A stretch of DNA of 64,000 bases from UBA60 sp964587885 (GTDB taxonomy: Archaea; Thermoplasmatota; Poseidoniia; Poseidoniales; Poseidoniaceae), in contig CAZPME010000006.1 in the NCBI GenBank assembly GCA_964587885.1, forward strand, positions 1 to 64,000. The letters run 5' to 3'. The translations under genes and the position numbers were made by a program. The notes under the pieces were generated by a model. It was not told the DNA's origin. It made no database searches and was given only the letters and a program-made list of their open reading frames with translations. Positions 54,497 to 62,989 of this stretch are shown here, piece after piece. Every line of letters starts with the position of its first letter. Position 1 is the first letter of the stretch.

Positions 54497-56086
54497 TTAC
54501 AGGGCATTTGGAACCGGTGTCTGGTCCATGTGTAGGAATGCCAAAACCGCCCACCATGTCACGATATCCCAAGAGTGTACGAGATTTGCCTCTCCAGTTG
54601 CATCTTCAGTATCCATGTATCCTTCCATGGTTTCCAATTTGTCGCAGGTTTTGTGGTAACAGGGATAACCATCGACAACTCCGTTCCAACCGAGGGTGGC
54701 AACCCCGATATTTTGGAAGGAGTCGTGGTCACTACGAGCGGTAGGAGATTCGTATACTGCTACCACGTCTTCGTATTGATTACCCCAAAGCGGGCTTTCT
54801 CCACTCGCCTCCCATTCGGCTCTACCGCGCTCAATTTGGTATGATAGATTCAATGCATCCGCACCAATCCATTCAGCCAAATGATACATTCCTGGTTGGT
54901 CGATTGTCTCTGCTGCAGCATCGGGTCCAAGGTAGACTGAAAGGGCATAATCGCCCGGATAATTAATGCCTGCCATATCGAGGTTTAGATAGTTCGAGAC
55001 TGTGACTCCCGAGGGGATATCTCCAGCGAAGGCAGCGGAGCCCCACAGTCCTTCTTCCTCTGATGACCAAAGACAGAATACCATTGTGCGCCGAGAATCA
55101 AATTGTGATAACACCCCTGCGGTAGTCAAGACCATTGAAGTACCAGCAGTATTGTCGTAGGCTCCGGTACGGGTGCCGTATCCAGTCTGCTGTAGTCCTG
55201 GTAGAAGTGAGGTTGGAGTAGCATAAGGGGCGATGTCGAAATGGGAGCCGAAAACCAGCCATTCATCGACGAATGATGAACCGTCTTTGTAGCCACAGAT
55301 ATTGACTGCCCACAGCGTTCCTGTTTGAAAGCGGTGGACTTCAGTTCGTAATCCATAACCTTTGAGTACACCTTCAAAGTAAGTAATTGCATCTTCGTAA
55401 GCGGGATTTCCGTTACCAATCCAGCGGTCGAGATAACCGACCGCTCTATCGGCAGGGTCGAGAGGGTCAGGGGTTTCGTCTGTGATGAACTCAACCCATT
55501 CATAGACAGAGCGACCATCGACCCAGCCGGCACTAGCGCCGACACCGTTTTCTGGACCTAGATCACTACGTTGAGGTCGCTGAGCATCGAGGATTTTGTA
55601 GGCAACTGCACCACCATTTTTTGAACTAGTGTTAAGCCAAGGCCATTCCCCGCCTTCATCTTGATTAGCAATGACGCTTACCGCAGTGCCATTGCTAGGA
55701 CTATCAATCCAGTCTAGCCAAGATTGGTTTGCGGCGCGCACCGGCCAATCGGTACGGCCATACTCGCCGATGAGAAATACAACTGCGGAATTACGCGGCG
55801 GGAAGAGAATATTGTCACTGTTCTTTCCGCCTTCGCTCAAATTGAAAACCGTGCCGTTTTGGGTGCGTTGTGAGCCGACATCTTGAATGAAATATGGTAG
55901 CAATACGGACAGATCGGCATTGGCTTGCAGTGTAATAACTTGCCACATTCCTGCTTGAAGTACCCCTTCTTCAACTACGGTGAGCGAATTGGCGTCAATT
56001 TGCACTTCAGCATCACTAGAAAAGCACCCTACTAAGCCCGAACTCAGCATGAGAAGGGTCAGTAACACCGCGGATTTCAAGCGCAT
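54497..56086 (-). CDS. Lipoprotein M28-family zinc aminopeptidase
   Basis: The product of about 529 residues begins with a lipoprotein signal (LLMLSSGLVGC), so it sits on the outer face of the membrane. The M28 core has the five zinc-ligand sites: FGSHFDIA (His), YDNTAGTS (Asp bridging), SSEEEGLWGS (Glu pair), NLDMAGINYPG (Asp) and SDHDSFQNIG (His). A beta-rich N-terminal domain of about 200 residues precedes it. M28 enzymes are aminopeptidases or carboxypeptidases; this one probably trims peptides outside the cell for uptake. The start is ATG 56086 or 56089. The upstream T-rich run near 56132 may be part of its promoter. Confidence 0.88.
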   Translation of the reverse strand: MRLKSAVLLTLLMLSSGLVGCFSSDAEVQIDANSLTVVEEGVLQAGMWQVITLQANADLSVLLPYFIQDVGSQRTQNGTVFNLSEGGKNSDNILFPPRNSAVVFLIGEYGRTDWPVRAANQSWLDWIDSPSNGTAVSVIANQDEGGEWPWLNTSSKNGGAVAYKILDAQRPQRSDLGPENGVGASAGWVDGRSVYEWVEFITDETPDPLDPADRAVGYLDRWIGNGNPAYEDAITYFEGVLKGYGLRTEVHRFQTGTLWAVNICGYKDGSSFVDEWLVFGSHFDIAPYATPTSLLPGLQQTGYGTRTGAYDNTAGTSMVLTTAGVLSQFDSRRTMVFCLWSSEEEGLWGSAAFAGDIPSGVTVSNYLNLDMAGINYPGDYALSVYLGPDAAAETIDQPGMYHLAEWIGADALNLSYQIERGRAEWEASGESPLWGNQYEDVVAVYESPTARSDHDSFQNIGVATLGWNGVVDGYPCYHKTCDKLETMEGYMDTEDATGEANLVHSWDIVTWWAVLAFLHMDQTPVPNAL

Positions 56087-56225
56087 CATGTCGCAGTCCT
56101 CATATGTACTCCACATAAACGTGCCCGTAGATTTTTTTTAGCAGTATTTGAAAGTGGGCGTTGAATGCTAAATCTTACAACCTAAGAGGCGGCGACTTCA
56201 TAACGGCAGGGCGGGTCGTAAATAG

Positions 56226-56240
56226 CGAGCCTAAGGCTCG
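56226..56240 (+). promoter_or_regulatory. Short hairpin 11 nt before the coiled-coil gene
   Basis: CGAGCC and GGCTCG pair around a TAA loop, ending 11 nt before ATG 56252. The following bases GATTTAATGAG are identical to those around the start at 60673, which also has a hairpin at the same place. It may shape translation initiation. Confidence 0.4.
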
Positions 56241-56251
56241 GAGTGGATTTA

Positions 56252-57300
56252 ATGAGCGGTGAAGATGGGGGCACGATAACTCCTGAGGTTCAACTCAAGG
56301 AGACCGAAGAACGCCTAGGTGAGGAGCAAGAACGCTTGCTGAAACTGTATGACGCATATGAGGTCCAAGAGAAAGAAATGGTTAACCTCAAGGCTGAAAT
56401 TGAAGTTTTGGAAAAAGAAATCGTTGACCGAGAAATTGAGAAGGAAGGTCTTGAAGGCTTACTCACAGAAAAAGACAACCGGATGCGAGAATTAGAACTT
56501 CGCGCCGCAAAGTCAAGTAAGCAAGTGGATTTCCTTGAGCCAGAATTACAAAAGATGGAAGAGAAATTCACCCGTGAAAAAGAGCGCTTAGGTAAAGTTT
56601 TCAACATTGCCGAAGAACTCGATAATGACCTACGCTTAGCCGTTTCAGAAATGAAGGCACGCGATGACTGGTACGTATCACACATGGCTCTTTTCGAAGA
56701 TTTAAACAAGGCCATCAAAGTTCGTTATGAACTCATTGAAGAAGCGGTCGAAGCCGAACGCAAATCACAGCATATGCAGAGGGCGATTGAAGAGCGCATG
56801 ACCGAAATGGTCGATGCTCGAGCCGCAGAAATGACTCTTGAGGAAGCTGAGGCGCTGCAGACTTCAGACGAAGCAACCGAAGAAGAAGCCCCAGCCGAGG
56901 AAGAAGCCCCAGCCGAGGAAGAAGCCCCAGCCGAGGAAGNNNNNNNNNNNNNNNNNNNNNNNNNNNNNNNNNNNNNNNNNNNNNNNNNNNNNNNNNNNNN
57001 NNNNNNNNNNNNNNNNNNNNNNNNNNNNNNNNNNNNNNNGAAGCCCCAGCCGAGGAAGAAGCCCCAGCCGAGGAAGAAGCCCCAGCCGAGGAAGCATCAA
57101 GCGACGCAGTTGAAGAAGCTAGAAAAGCCGCAGAAGAAGCTAGAAAGGCGGCTGATGATGCTAAAAAAGTAGCAGAAGAAGCTAGAAAAGCAGTTGAAGA
57201 AGAATCTCCAGTCGAAGAAGAACCAAAGATTGAGGACCCGAAACCTGCACCAGCCGCAGATTGGGGCGACGATGTCGATCCATGGGCTGACCAACAATAG
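56252..57300 (+). CDS. Coiled-coil protein with EAPAEE tandem repeats, interrupted by an assembly gap
   Basis: The gene runs across a 100-N gap. Before the gap: about 190 residues of strongly charged coiled coil, then TEEEAPAEEEAPAEE. After the gap, in the frame that ends at TAG 57298-57300, come three further EAPAEE units, then EEARKAAEEARKAADDAKK amphipathic helix, and a tail ending ADWGDDVDPWADQQ. The gap changes the apparent frame; a true missing length of 17+18n bases would join both sides exactly, so the gene is intact and only the repeat is unresolved. No signal peptide or membrane helix. A rod-like cytoplasmic structural or scaffold protein is likely; function unknown. The start at ATG 56252 follows a small hairpin. 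Confidence 0.7.
56885..57093 (+). repeat. 18-nt tandem repeat encoding EAPAEE, collapsed at the gap
   Basis: The unit GAAGCCCCAGCCGAGGAA occurs as three perfect copies at 56885-56938 and three at 57040-57093, with 100 N between. Every copy is identical at the base level, which suggests recent expansion and explains why assembly failed here. The true copy number is unknown. Confidence 0.9.
56940..57039. other. Assembly gap of 100 N
   Basis: Exactly 100 N is a common placeholder for a gap of unknown size. It falls inside the EAPAEE repeat, so any length given across this region is arbitrary. Confidence 0.97.
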
Positions 57301-57314
57301 GCGGGTGAAAGGGC

Positions 57315-58184
57315 ATGCCCCTGCTTGCACATGGAGGTAAAACTCCAGTTTATACCACGGCGGCGATGGGCATTGCCAGCCTTGCAGTTGCGGCCTTCAT
57401 TAATCCGCTAGGCCACCTGGTGAGTTTGGTGGGCATTACCCTCTTGATGTTGTCTGCATTTCTTGCTAACTTTTTCCGTGACCCCGACCGCCCGATTCCC
57501 AAAGACGCAGGAATTTTGGTATCAAGTGCAGATGGGCATGTAATGTTCTCAGTTCGTGAGCGTGCAACTGGACGTCGCCCATCCTCAGCCGAGATTGAGA
57601 CAGAGAGGGTCGAAAATGATGAGTTGACTGGAGATTGGTATGCCCACCCTCTTGATGAGCCGAGTAGTTTCGTTACCGAACAACGGTGGGAAAGGGTTCC
57701 TGTTGGCGAGGAAAGTGATGGAGATGTTTGGCGCATTGCGGTTTTTATGTCTCCGTTGGATGTTCATGTCAATCGTACCCCATTAGCCAGCACGATTGCC
57801 CACATGGAGCACCGTACTGGCAAAGGTCGTCGCCGTGGTCCTTTCCTACCCGCATTTCAAAAGGAATCAGAATATAATGAACGAGTTCGAACCGTCTTCA
57901 TTGCCACTGGAGAAGATGGAAATGAATCTGATACCGCGATTGAGGTAACTCAGATTTCAGGAGCGCTGGCCCGCACAATTGTACCTTGGTCTGAACCTGA
58001 AATGAAAATGCGACGTGGCCAGCGCTACGGGATGATAAGACTCGGTAGCCGTGTTGACATTCGTGCTCCCGCCAGCAGATACGTGCCAGCGGTAGTCGGT
58101 GCTGAAGCCGGTGATGCAAATTATCCCAAGGGCGAGTACGTCTATGCCGGAAAGACCATCCTCTTCTCACCATTCGGCAAGTAG
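57315..58184 (+). CDS. psd: Phosphatidylserine (archaetidylserine) decarboxylase
   Basis: The 289-residue product makes the ethanolamine head group of polar lipids by decarboxylating the serine lipid, and in archaea the substrate is archaetidylserine. An N-terminal pair of membrane helices (about 15-48) is followed by FFRDPDRPIP, ILVSSADGHV, the core FMSPLDVHVNRTP, and the C-terminal GMIRLGSRVDIRAP. The Gly-Ser in LGSR is the self-cleavage site that forms the pyruvoyl group. Relative to the short archaeal/bacterial form of about 210 residues it has extra residues, mostly an insert rich in Glu and Arg between the ADG and MSP blocks. The start is ATG with GGTGA upstream. The next gene begins one base after the stop. 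Confidence 0.88.
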   Translation: MPLLAHGGKTPVYTTAAMGIASLAVAAFINPLGHLVSLVGITLLMLSAFLANFFRDPDRPIPKDAGILVSSADGHVMFSVRERATGRRPSSAEIETERVENDELTGDWYAHPLDEPSSFVTEQRWERVPVGEESDGDVWRIAVFMSPLDVHVNRTPLASTIAHMEHRTGKGRRRGPFLPAFQKESEYNERVRTVFIATGEDGNESDTAIEVTQISGALARTIVPWSEPEMKMRRGQRYGMIRLGSRVDIRAPASRYVPAVVGAEAGDANYPKGEYVYAGKTILFSPFGK

Positions 58185-58185
58185 G

Positions 58186-59271
58186 ATGAGGGCGTCGCTA
58201 AAACGTGAGATTCCAGCGATTCTCACCATATTTATTCTGACATTGCCGACCCTTTGGTTTGCAGTTGGTATCCAAATATACGGTATGGTCGCAAGCACAG
58301 CCCCGCACTGTACTAGTAATCCTAATTCAGATCATTTCGGCAATAGCCTATCCAATTATGATGTCGAGATGTATGATACCCCACTAGAGTGGTGGAATAC
58401 GACTAATTTTACCGTCCAAGGATGGGAAAACGTTACGATTTCTGTTGAACAAGAAGATGTGGAACTTTCAGCATGGTGGGTTGGAGAAAATGAGGGTGAG
58501 GCAACTGTCATTTTGGTGCATGGAATTAGAAGTTGCAAGGAGGACCACAATATCCTCTTGACCGGAGCGCTACTCGCTAATGCTGGTTTCAACGTATTAG
58601 CGATTGATTTGCGTGAGCACGGTGAATCTTCAAGTGTAACCGGAAAAGTTGCTGGCGGGCAGACCGAATGGCGCGACGTAGTCGCTGCATTTGATTGGGT
58701 AAACACGACGAAGAATGTGGCTGAAGAGAAGATTGGTGTGCTCGGTTTTTCTATGGGGGCGGCAATTACGGCGATGGCATTTGGCGAAGATGATAGAATC
58801 AATTCGATTTGGCTTGATGCGACTTACTATGACTTTGAGCGTATTGTGCGCTCGGAATTAGAATTCAGTGGCCTACCGACATTTTTCGCCAAGTCTGGCA
58901 TTTATGCTGGCACTTTTTTGGATGGCATTACCCTAAATGAAAGAGAACCATCAAACGCCGCAACAAGTATCGGTGAGCGCCATATCTTCGTTCACCACAA
59001 TGAACAAGATGAAAGGATACCAATTATCCATTCCAAAGATATGTGTGAAGTCGCGAAAGAAAATGTAGGCAGTTCAGGCTCGGCTCAATGTTGGTTCACA
59101 AATGCTTCAATCGAAGTGGATGGATACGATGGGCTCATCGGGCATATGATGCCGTTGATTCTGCTAACTCCTGAATATGAATACCGACTTGTTCACTGGT
59201 TCAAAGCAACCTTGAATCATCAATTGCCGGAAGATTATTCACCTCTCGGAGAAACGTTTCAGCCCCTCTAA
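58186..59271 (+). CDS. Membrane-anchored alpha/beta hydrolase
   Basis: The product of about 361 residues has an N-terminal membrane helix (AILTIFILTLPTLWFAVGIQ) and then a serine hydrolase domain outside the membrane. Landmarks: oxyanion strand VILVHGIRSCKED, DLREHGESS, nucleophile elbow GVLGFSMGAAI, the acid in HHNEQDERIP and the His in LIGHMMP. It resembles the ABHD/prolyl-oligopeptidase-like hydrolases that work on lipids, peptides or esters. The substrate is unknown; its place one base after psd suggests a lipid-related task, which is inference. ATG 58186 fits this junction better than the start at 58099. Confidence 0.78.
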   Translation: MRASLKREIPAILTIFILTLPTLWFAVGIQIYGMVASTAPHCTSNPNSDHFGNSLSNYDVEMYDTPLEWWNTTNFTVQGWENVTISVEQEDVELSAWWVGENEGEATVILVHGIRSCKEDHNILLTGALLANAGFNVLAIDLREHGESSSVTGKVAGGQTEWRDVVAAFDWVNTTKNVAEEKIGVLGFSMGAAITAMAFGEDDRINSIWLDATYYDFERIVRSELEFSGLPTFFAKSGIYAGTFLDGITLNEREPSNAATSIGERHIFVHHNEQDERIPIIHSKDMCEVAKENVGSSGSAQCWFTNASIEVDGYDGLIGHMMPLILLTPEYEYRLVHWFKATLNHQLPEDYSPLGETFQPL

Positions 59272-59332
59272 GTTTTATCCAAGTCACTAGGCGCCAATCA
59301 CCCCACTTCCATTTATTGCTTACCAGTCCGCC

Positions 59333-59396
59333 CTTTTGGTCATAATTGATAGGAGTTGTAGTTGGCTGAATGCACAGCAGGGTTCATGACCAAAAG
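59333..59396 (+). promoter_or_regulatory. Inverted repeat upstream of the radical SAM gene
   Basis: CTTTTGGTCAT (59333-59343) and its exact reverse complement ATGACCAAAAG (59386-59396) are 42 nt apart and end 27 nt before ATG 59424. They could form a long-loop hairpin in the leader or two operator half-sites. A strong Shine-Dalgarno sequence GAGGAGGA lies between this and the start. Confidence 0.45.
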
Positions 59397-59423
59397 ACCA
59401 CCCGATTAGGTTGAGGAGGACAT

Positions 59424-60590
59424 ATGGCCGGTGGGATTCGATTGACGATGGCTACTGATGAGTCGAAGCCTAAGCGCTTGCACGACTTAGTCAAAGCACC
59501 GGAAAATACCGAATGGGCGCTGAAGAAAAAGCACTCTTGGGACGCACGGCGACCAGCAACGGTTTACTATACTCCCGAAATGCTCTCAGACGGCACTCCA
59601 ACTACCGCAACTACGGTGATATTGCGTACAAAGGGATGTCATTGGTGGTGGTCTTCCGGTTGTACTTTCTGCGGTTATTTTAATGATACACGTGATGATG
59701 TAACCAGCGAAGACTTGCACGCACAGTGGGATTTTGCTAAAGCCAAGTTCGACGATTTTTCTGAGCACGGGATGGTCAAGGTCTATACTTCAGGTTCTCT
59801 ATTGGAAGACCGAGAAATCCCTCTCGACTTCCAAGAAACAGTATTGCGAGATTGCCATGAATTAGGTAAGGAATTGGTAATTGAGAGTCGTACCGAACAG
59901 TGTAGTGAAGAGAAATTGGCCTGGGCGACCAGTATCAATCCTAAGTTTACTGTGGCTATCGGCCTAGAAGCTCTCGACGATGAGGTGTTACGTTTTCATA
60001 TTAACAAGGGGTTCACTGTCAAATCTTGGTATCGAGCAGTTGATAATCTACAGAATGCCGGCTTGAGAGTGAAAACTTATCTCATGTTCAAACCGCCATT
60101 TATGAGCGAAGGAGATTCACTAGTTCATACCGTTCGATGGATTGAGGGAGTTTGCCAATTAAGCGATGAGATTTCCATTAATCCTATGAATATTCAAAAT
60201 GGTACGGTAATCGATCGTTTATTCCGCGCAGGAGATTATCGTCCACCGTGGTTATGGTCGTTGGTCGAACTCATTGAGCGTGTCCATCCGATTATCCATC
60301 CTGAAGGGGGTAAGAATGGTGATGATGGCCAAGTTAGTCGATTGATAATCCATCCGACCGCCGCTGGCAGGGTTAGGGGGTCGCACAATTGCGGTTCTTG
60401 CGACAAGGAAGTGGCGGCAGCAATTGAGAGATATTCGGTCAGTGGCGACATTGGAGAATTTTCTGGTCTTGATTGTGAATGCAAGAAAACATGGTCAAGC
60501 GAGATTGCCCGCGATGCGTCATTACCGATTCCTCTTGGCGTCGGCATCCACCGACGCGGGCCGGCTTCAGACCGTCTTCGCTCGCCATAA
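59424..60590 (+). CDS. raSEA: Radical SAM protein, probable archaeosine synthase subunit RaSEA
   Basis: The 388-residue product is a radical SAM enzyme with the iron-sulfur motif RTKGCHWWWSSGCTFCGYF, that is Cys-x7-Cys-x2-Cys in place of the usual Cys-x3-Cys-x2-Cys. This layout and the segments KVYTSGSLLEDREIP, VIESRTEQ and GLEALDDEVL fit RaSEA, which with ArcS makes the tRNA base archaeosine at position 15. The C-terminal part has further cysteines (HNCGSCDKE and DCECKKTW) that may bind another cluster or zinc. It is cytoplasmic. The start is strongly supported by GAGGAGGA just upstream. ArcS and the transglycosylase are not in the window. Confidence 0.8.
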   Translation: MAGGIRLTMATDESKPKRLHDLVKAPENTEWALKKKHSWDARRPATVYYTPEMLSDGTPTTATTVILRTKGCHWWWSSGCTFCGYFNDTRDDVTSEDLHAQWDFAKAKFDDFSEHGMVKVYTSGSLLEDREIPLDFQETVLRDCHELGKELVIESRTEQCSEEKLAWATSINPKFTVAIGLEALDDEVLRFHINKGFTVKSWYRAVDNLQNAGLRVKTYLMFKPPFMSEGDSLVHTVRWIEGVCQLSDEISINPMNIQNGTVIDRLFRAGDYRPPWLWSLVELIERVHPIIHPEGGKNGDDGQVSRLIIHPTAAGRVRGSHNCGSCDKEVAAAIERYSVSGDIGEFSGLDCECKKTWSSEIARDASLPIPLGVGIHRRGPASDRLRSP

Positions 60591-60641
60591 TATTGACCGC
60601 ATACTCGGTCAATGTTTATGACCGCTCCACCGCTCGCCAAG

Positions 60642-60660
60642 ATGACCCCAAAGGGGTCAT
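60642..60660 (+). promoter_or_regulatory. Perfect 8-bp hairpin 12 nt before the small membrane-protein gene
   Basis: ATGACCCC and GGGGTCAT pair around AAA. The stem ends 12 nt before ATG 60673; the bases between carry GGTGAT, a good match to the archaeal anti-Shine-Dalgarno. It could be a terminator for the radical SAM gene or a control element for the next one. Confidence 0.5.
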
Positions 60661-60672
60661 GATGGTGATTTA

Positions 60673-60942
60673 ATGAGTGAGACAGAACTTCCCGATGTAA
60701 CCCAAGGCATAGCAGAACCCGAGGAATCTCGAGTTGTGTTGACGATTATCGGCGTAGGTTTACTCGGCTTGATGGGTCTTTTCACAGTGGTTTTTGGCTG
60801 GGATAACTTCCCTCTTATCAGTGAATTGATTCCCCTTATGGATGCACTTGGAAGTGGTGGCATCTGGTACTATGTCCTTGGAATCTTAATCTCATTTGCC
60901 TTATTACTCAGTAAAATGATGGCGGAGGTCCTTGCGGATTAG
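60673..60942 (+). CDS. Small two-helix membrane protein
   Basis: The 89-residue product has an acidic N-terminus and two hydrophobic helices (about 21-41 and 66-84). I see no motif. It is translated from GGTGATTTAATG. The next gene, a large polytopic membrane protein, follows after 9 nt, so this is probably a small subunit or helper of that protein. Confidence 0.65.
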   Translation: MSETELPDVTQGIAEPEESRVVLTIIGVGLLGLMGLFTVVFGWDNFPLISELIPLMDALGSGGIWYYVLGILISFALLLSKMMAEVLAD

Positions 60943-60951
60943 GTGATTGTG

Positions 60952-62904
60952 ATGTTCGGAAATATTACTGTAATAATGCTCGCTTTAATTATTCTCATGG
61001 GATTAGTCGTAGTATATACCACCCGTGGTTTAGGTAGTATGGGTGAATCCATGCGCCAATTAGGTAACTTCTTGTTAGACAAGGCTCCAGCCGGAATTAT
61101 CGATCTATTCGATAAAGGTGCAGGAAAAGGCTCTCGCAATTGGATGGTCTTGGGTGGCCTATGGCTTTGTGTTGGTGGAACCCTTGCGTTCATTGAGACT
61201 TGGTTACTATACGATAGCACCGCCTTGGATTCATTGTCTAGCGTTGGGTGGACATATAACGCCGCGGCCTTGTCTGCTACCACTAATCTAGTGCTGGTTT
61301 GGGGTGGGCTTGGTATGGTGCTTATTGGCGCCGGATTAGCAATTCAGAGTCGATTATCAGGCTCACCATTGGCTAGTGAGGCCAATGCAACCCTCGTCGC
61401 ATTTGGTTGGTCGACAGTAATTGCCGTCAACATTGTGTTGCAAATATTCTGTGATATGGGTCGAGACGAGCAAGCAATTTCCTATATTGTAATGGGGACA
61501 ATTGTTGGCGCATTATTGCTAAACCACCTTCTTACACTCGCTAACCGTGTTGAGTCACAACCGATAGAAATGCCCTCATGGATGCTAATTCTAGGACATA
61601 CTGCATTGTTATGGGCGCTATTTGCCAATGCTCTTGGCCATTTCACGGACAATACTCAATTGGAATGGATTTCCGGCGGGATTATCAATGGCTGGTTCCC
61701 ACTATCATTGATACTGGCAATAATGACTTACAGTGTTGCTAAAGCCAGCGGCTCACCTATTTGGAGCCGCCATCTTTCGGTTGCCATGCTCCTGCTCTTT
61801 GCTTCTATCACTCCGTTTGGAGTTACTGCCTCGAGTAATGCTAGTGGACTTTGGGTAAGTGTTGCCGCTATCGGAATCACTGTCGGATTATTCCCGATTA
61901 TCGCCGCCTCGACCAATACGATGGCTACCCTCAAGGGGCGTTGGGATTGTTTGGTCGACCAACCGGCTGCGGCCGCTTCTGCCGCCGCCGCTCTAATGCT
62001 GCCAATATTTGCAGTAGGTGCTTACTTCACCGCTCTAGATACCTTTGCCGGTGCTGGAACACTAAGTGATGTTCATGCTACAGTCAATCGTGGTTTCTTC
62101 TACGTTGTCGGTGGATTAATGGCTTGTGCGGCAATGACCCAGATTTTACCATTGATGGTCAATCGTGAATTGGCAAGTCGCTCTAAGTCTCGTTGGGCGT
62201 TTTGGCTCATCCTCTTCGGTGGTTTGGGTTGGACTTTGACCAGTCTAATGGGAGACTTTGCAAGCATGGCTTTGACCGATGCTGGTGCTGAAGGATCAGT
62301 CGGTGGTTTCCGACTAACTGCCTCCGTCTTCTTGTATGGCTGGCTAATGGGAGCATTTGTGATAATGCACAATGCTACTGAGACAGTATTCAATGGGACA
62401 CCAATTGGCGATGGTGATGCCTATGCTGGAGCAGCTGCACCAGCCGGCTACCGTTTGCGCAATGGTTCGACTTCAATTCGCCAATTGCTCAGCATGGGAT
62501 TGGGCATGGATAGCGAAATTATCGTCGGAGGCGAAGCAGCAGTTGCCGAAGAAGAGGATGATGCTGAGGAAGACGTTGATGGTGAGGTAGAAGCCGTCGA
62601 GCAGATTACCGCACCTGAAAGCGAAGAATTCCCAGACGAATTGGTCAAGTTTGCTGAGCATCTCAGTGAGACCGGCAAGACCGTATTTGATGTCTTTAGC
62701 GAGATGGATTTGAACAAGGACCAAGTCATCGATGGATTTGAATTCCGAGAAGGTTTGGCAGCTATGGAAATCGCTGATTTAGCACCTTGGGATATGGAGA
62801 AATTACTATCTCAAGTGGACCTGTCGGGAGATGGTAAGATTGACTTGCCGGAATTAGATATTCTAATCATGCGTATTGGTAATGTTGGCCAAGAGGAAGA
62901 GTAG
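60952..62904 (+). CDS. Polytopic membrane protein with two C-terminal EF-hands
   Basis: The product of about 650 residues has about 12 membrane helices (up to about 475), then an acidic linker, then two canonical EF-hand loops: DLNKDQVIDGFE and DLSGDGKIDLPE, each with ligands at positions 1, 3, 5, 9 and 12. The membrane part has a loose resemblance to heme-copper oxidase subunit I (for example PLASEANATLVAFGWST after a helix pair, and VHATVNRGFFYVVGGLM), but the paired heme and CuB histidines are not evident, so it may be a redox-inactive relative or unrelated. I cannot name it. EF-hands bind calcium, so the protein may be calcium-regulated. ATG 60952 has GGTGAT just upstream; GTG 60943 is the alternative. 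Confidence 0.6.
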   Translation: MFGNITVIMLALIILMGLVVVYTTRGLGSMGESMRQLGNFLLDKAPAGIIDLFDKGAGKGSRNWMVLGGLWLCVGGTLAFIETWLLYDSTALDSLSSVGWTYNAAALSATTNLVLVWGGLGMVLIGAGLAIQSRLSGSPLASEANATLVAFGWSTVIAVNIVLQIFCDMGRDEQAISYIVMGTIVGALLLNHLLTLANRVESQPIEMPSWMLILGHTALLWALFANALGHFTDNTQLEWISGGIINGWFPLSLILAIMTYSVAKASGSPIWSRHLSVAMLLLFASITPFGVTASSNASGLWVSVAAIGITVGLFPIIAASTNTMATLKGRWDCLVDQPAAAASAAAALMLPIFAVGAYFTALDTFAGAGTLSDVHATVNRGFFYVVGGLMACAAMTQILPLMVNRELASRSKSRWAFWLILFGGLGWTLTSLMGDFASMALTDAGAEGSVGGFRLTASVFLYGWLMGAFVIMHNATETVFNGTPIGDGDAYAGAAAPAGYRLRNGSTSIRQLLSMGLGMDSEIIVGGEAAVAEEEDDAEEDVDGEVEAVEQITAPESEEFPDELVKFAEHLSETGKTVFDVFSEMDLNKDQVIDGFEFREGLAAMEIADLAPWDMEKLLSQVDLSGDGKIDLPELDILIMRIGNVGQEEE

Positions 62905-62989
62905 TTAGTCCACTCTCTAGTCACAAACATTGTCCTTTGCAACCGGCGCTCTCATAGCGAGTGCCCTCCCTCTCCCGCATGGTGGTAGT

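Noticed and set aside
57040..57172. Reading frame continuing the pre-gap frame after the N gap (PQPRKK repeats)
   Set aside because: It is an artefact of the arbitrary 100-N length; the EAPAEE frame continues the repeat and ends at TAG 57300 with a sensible tail.
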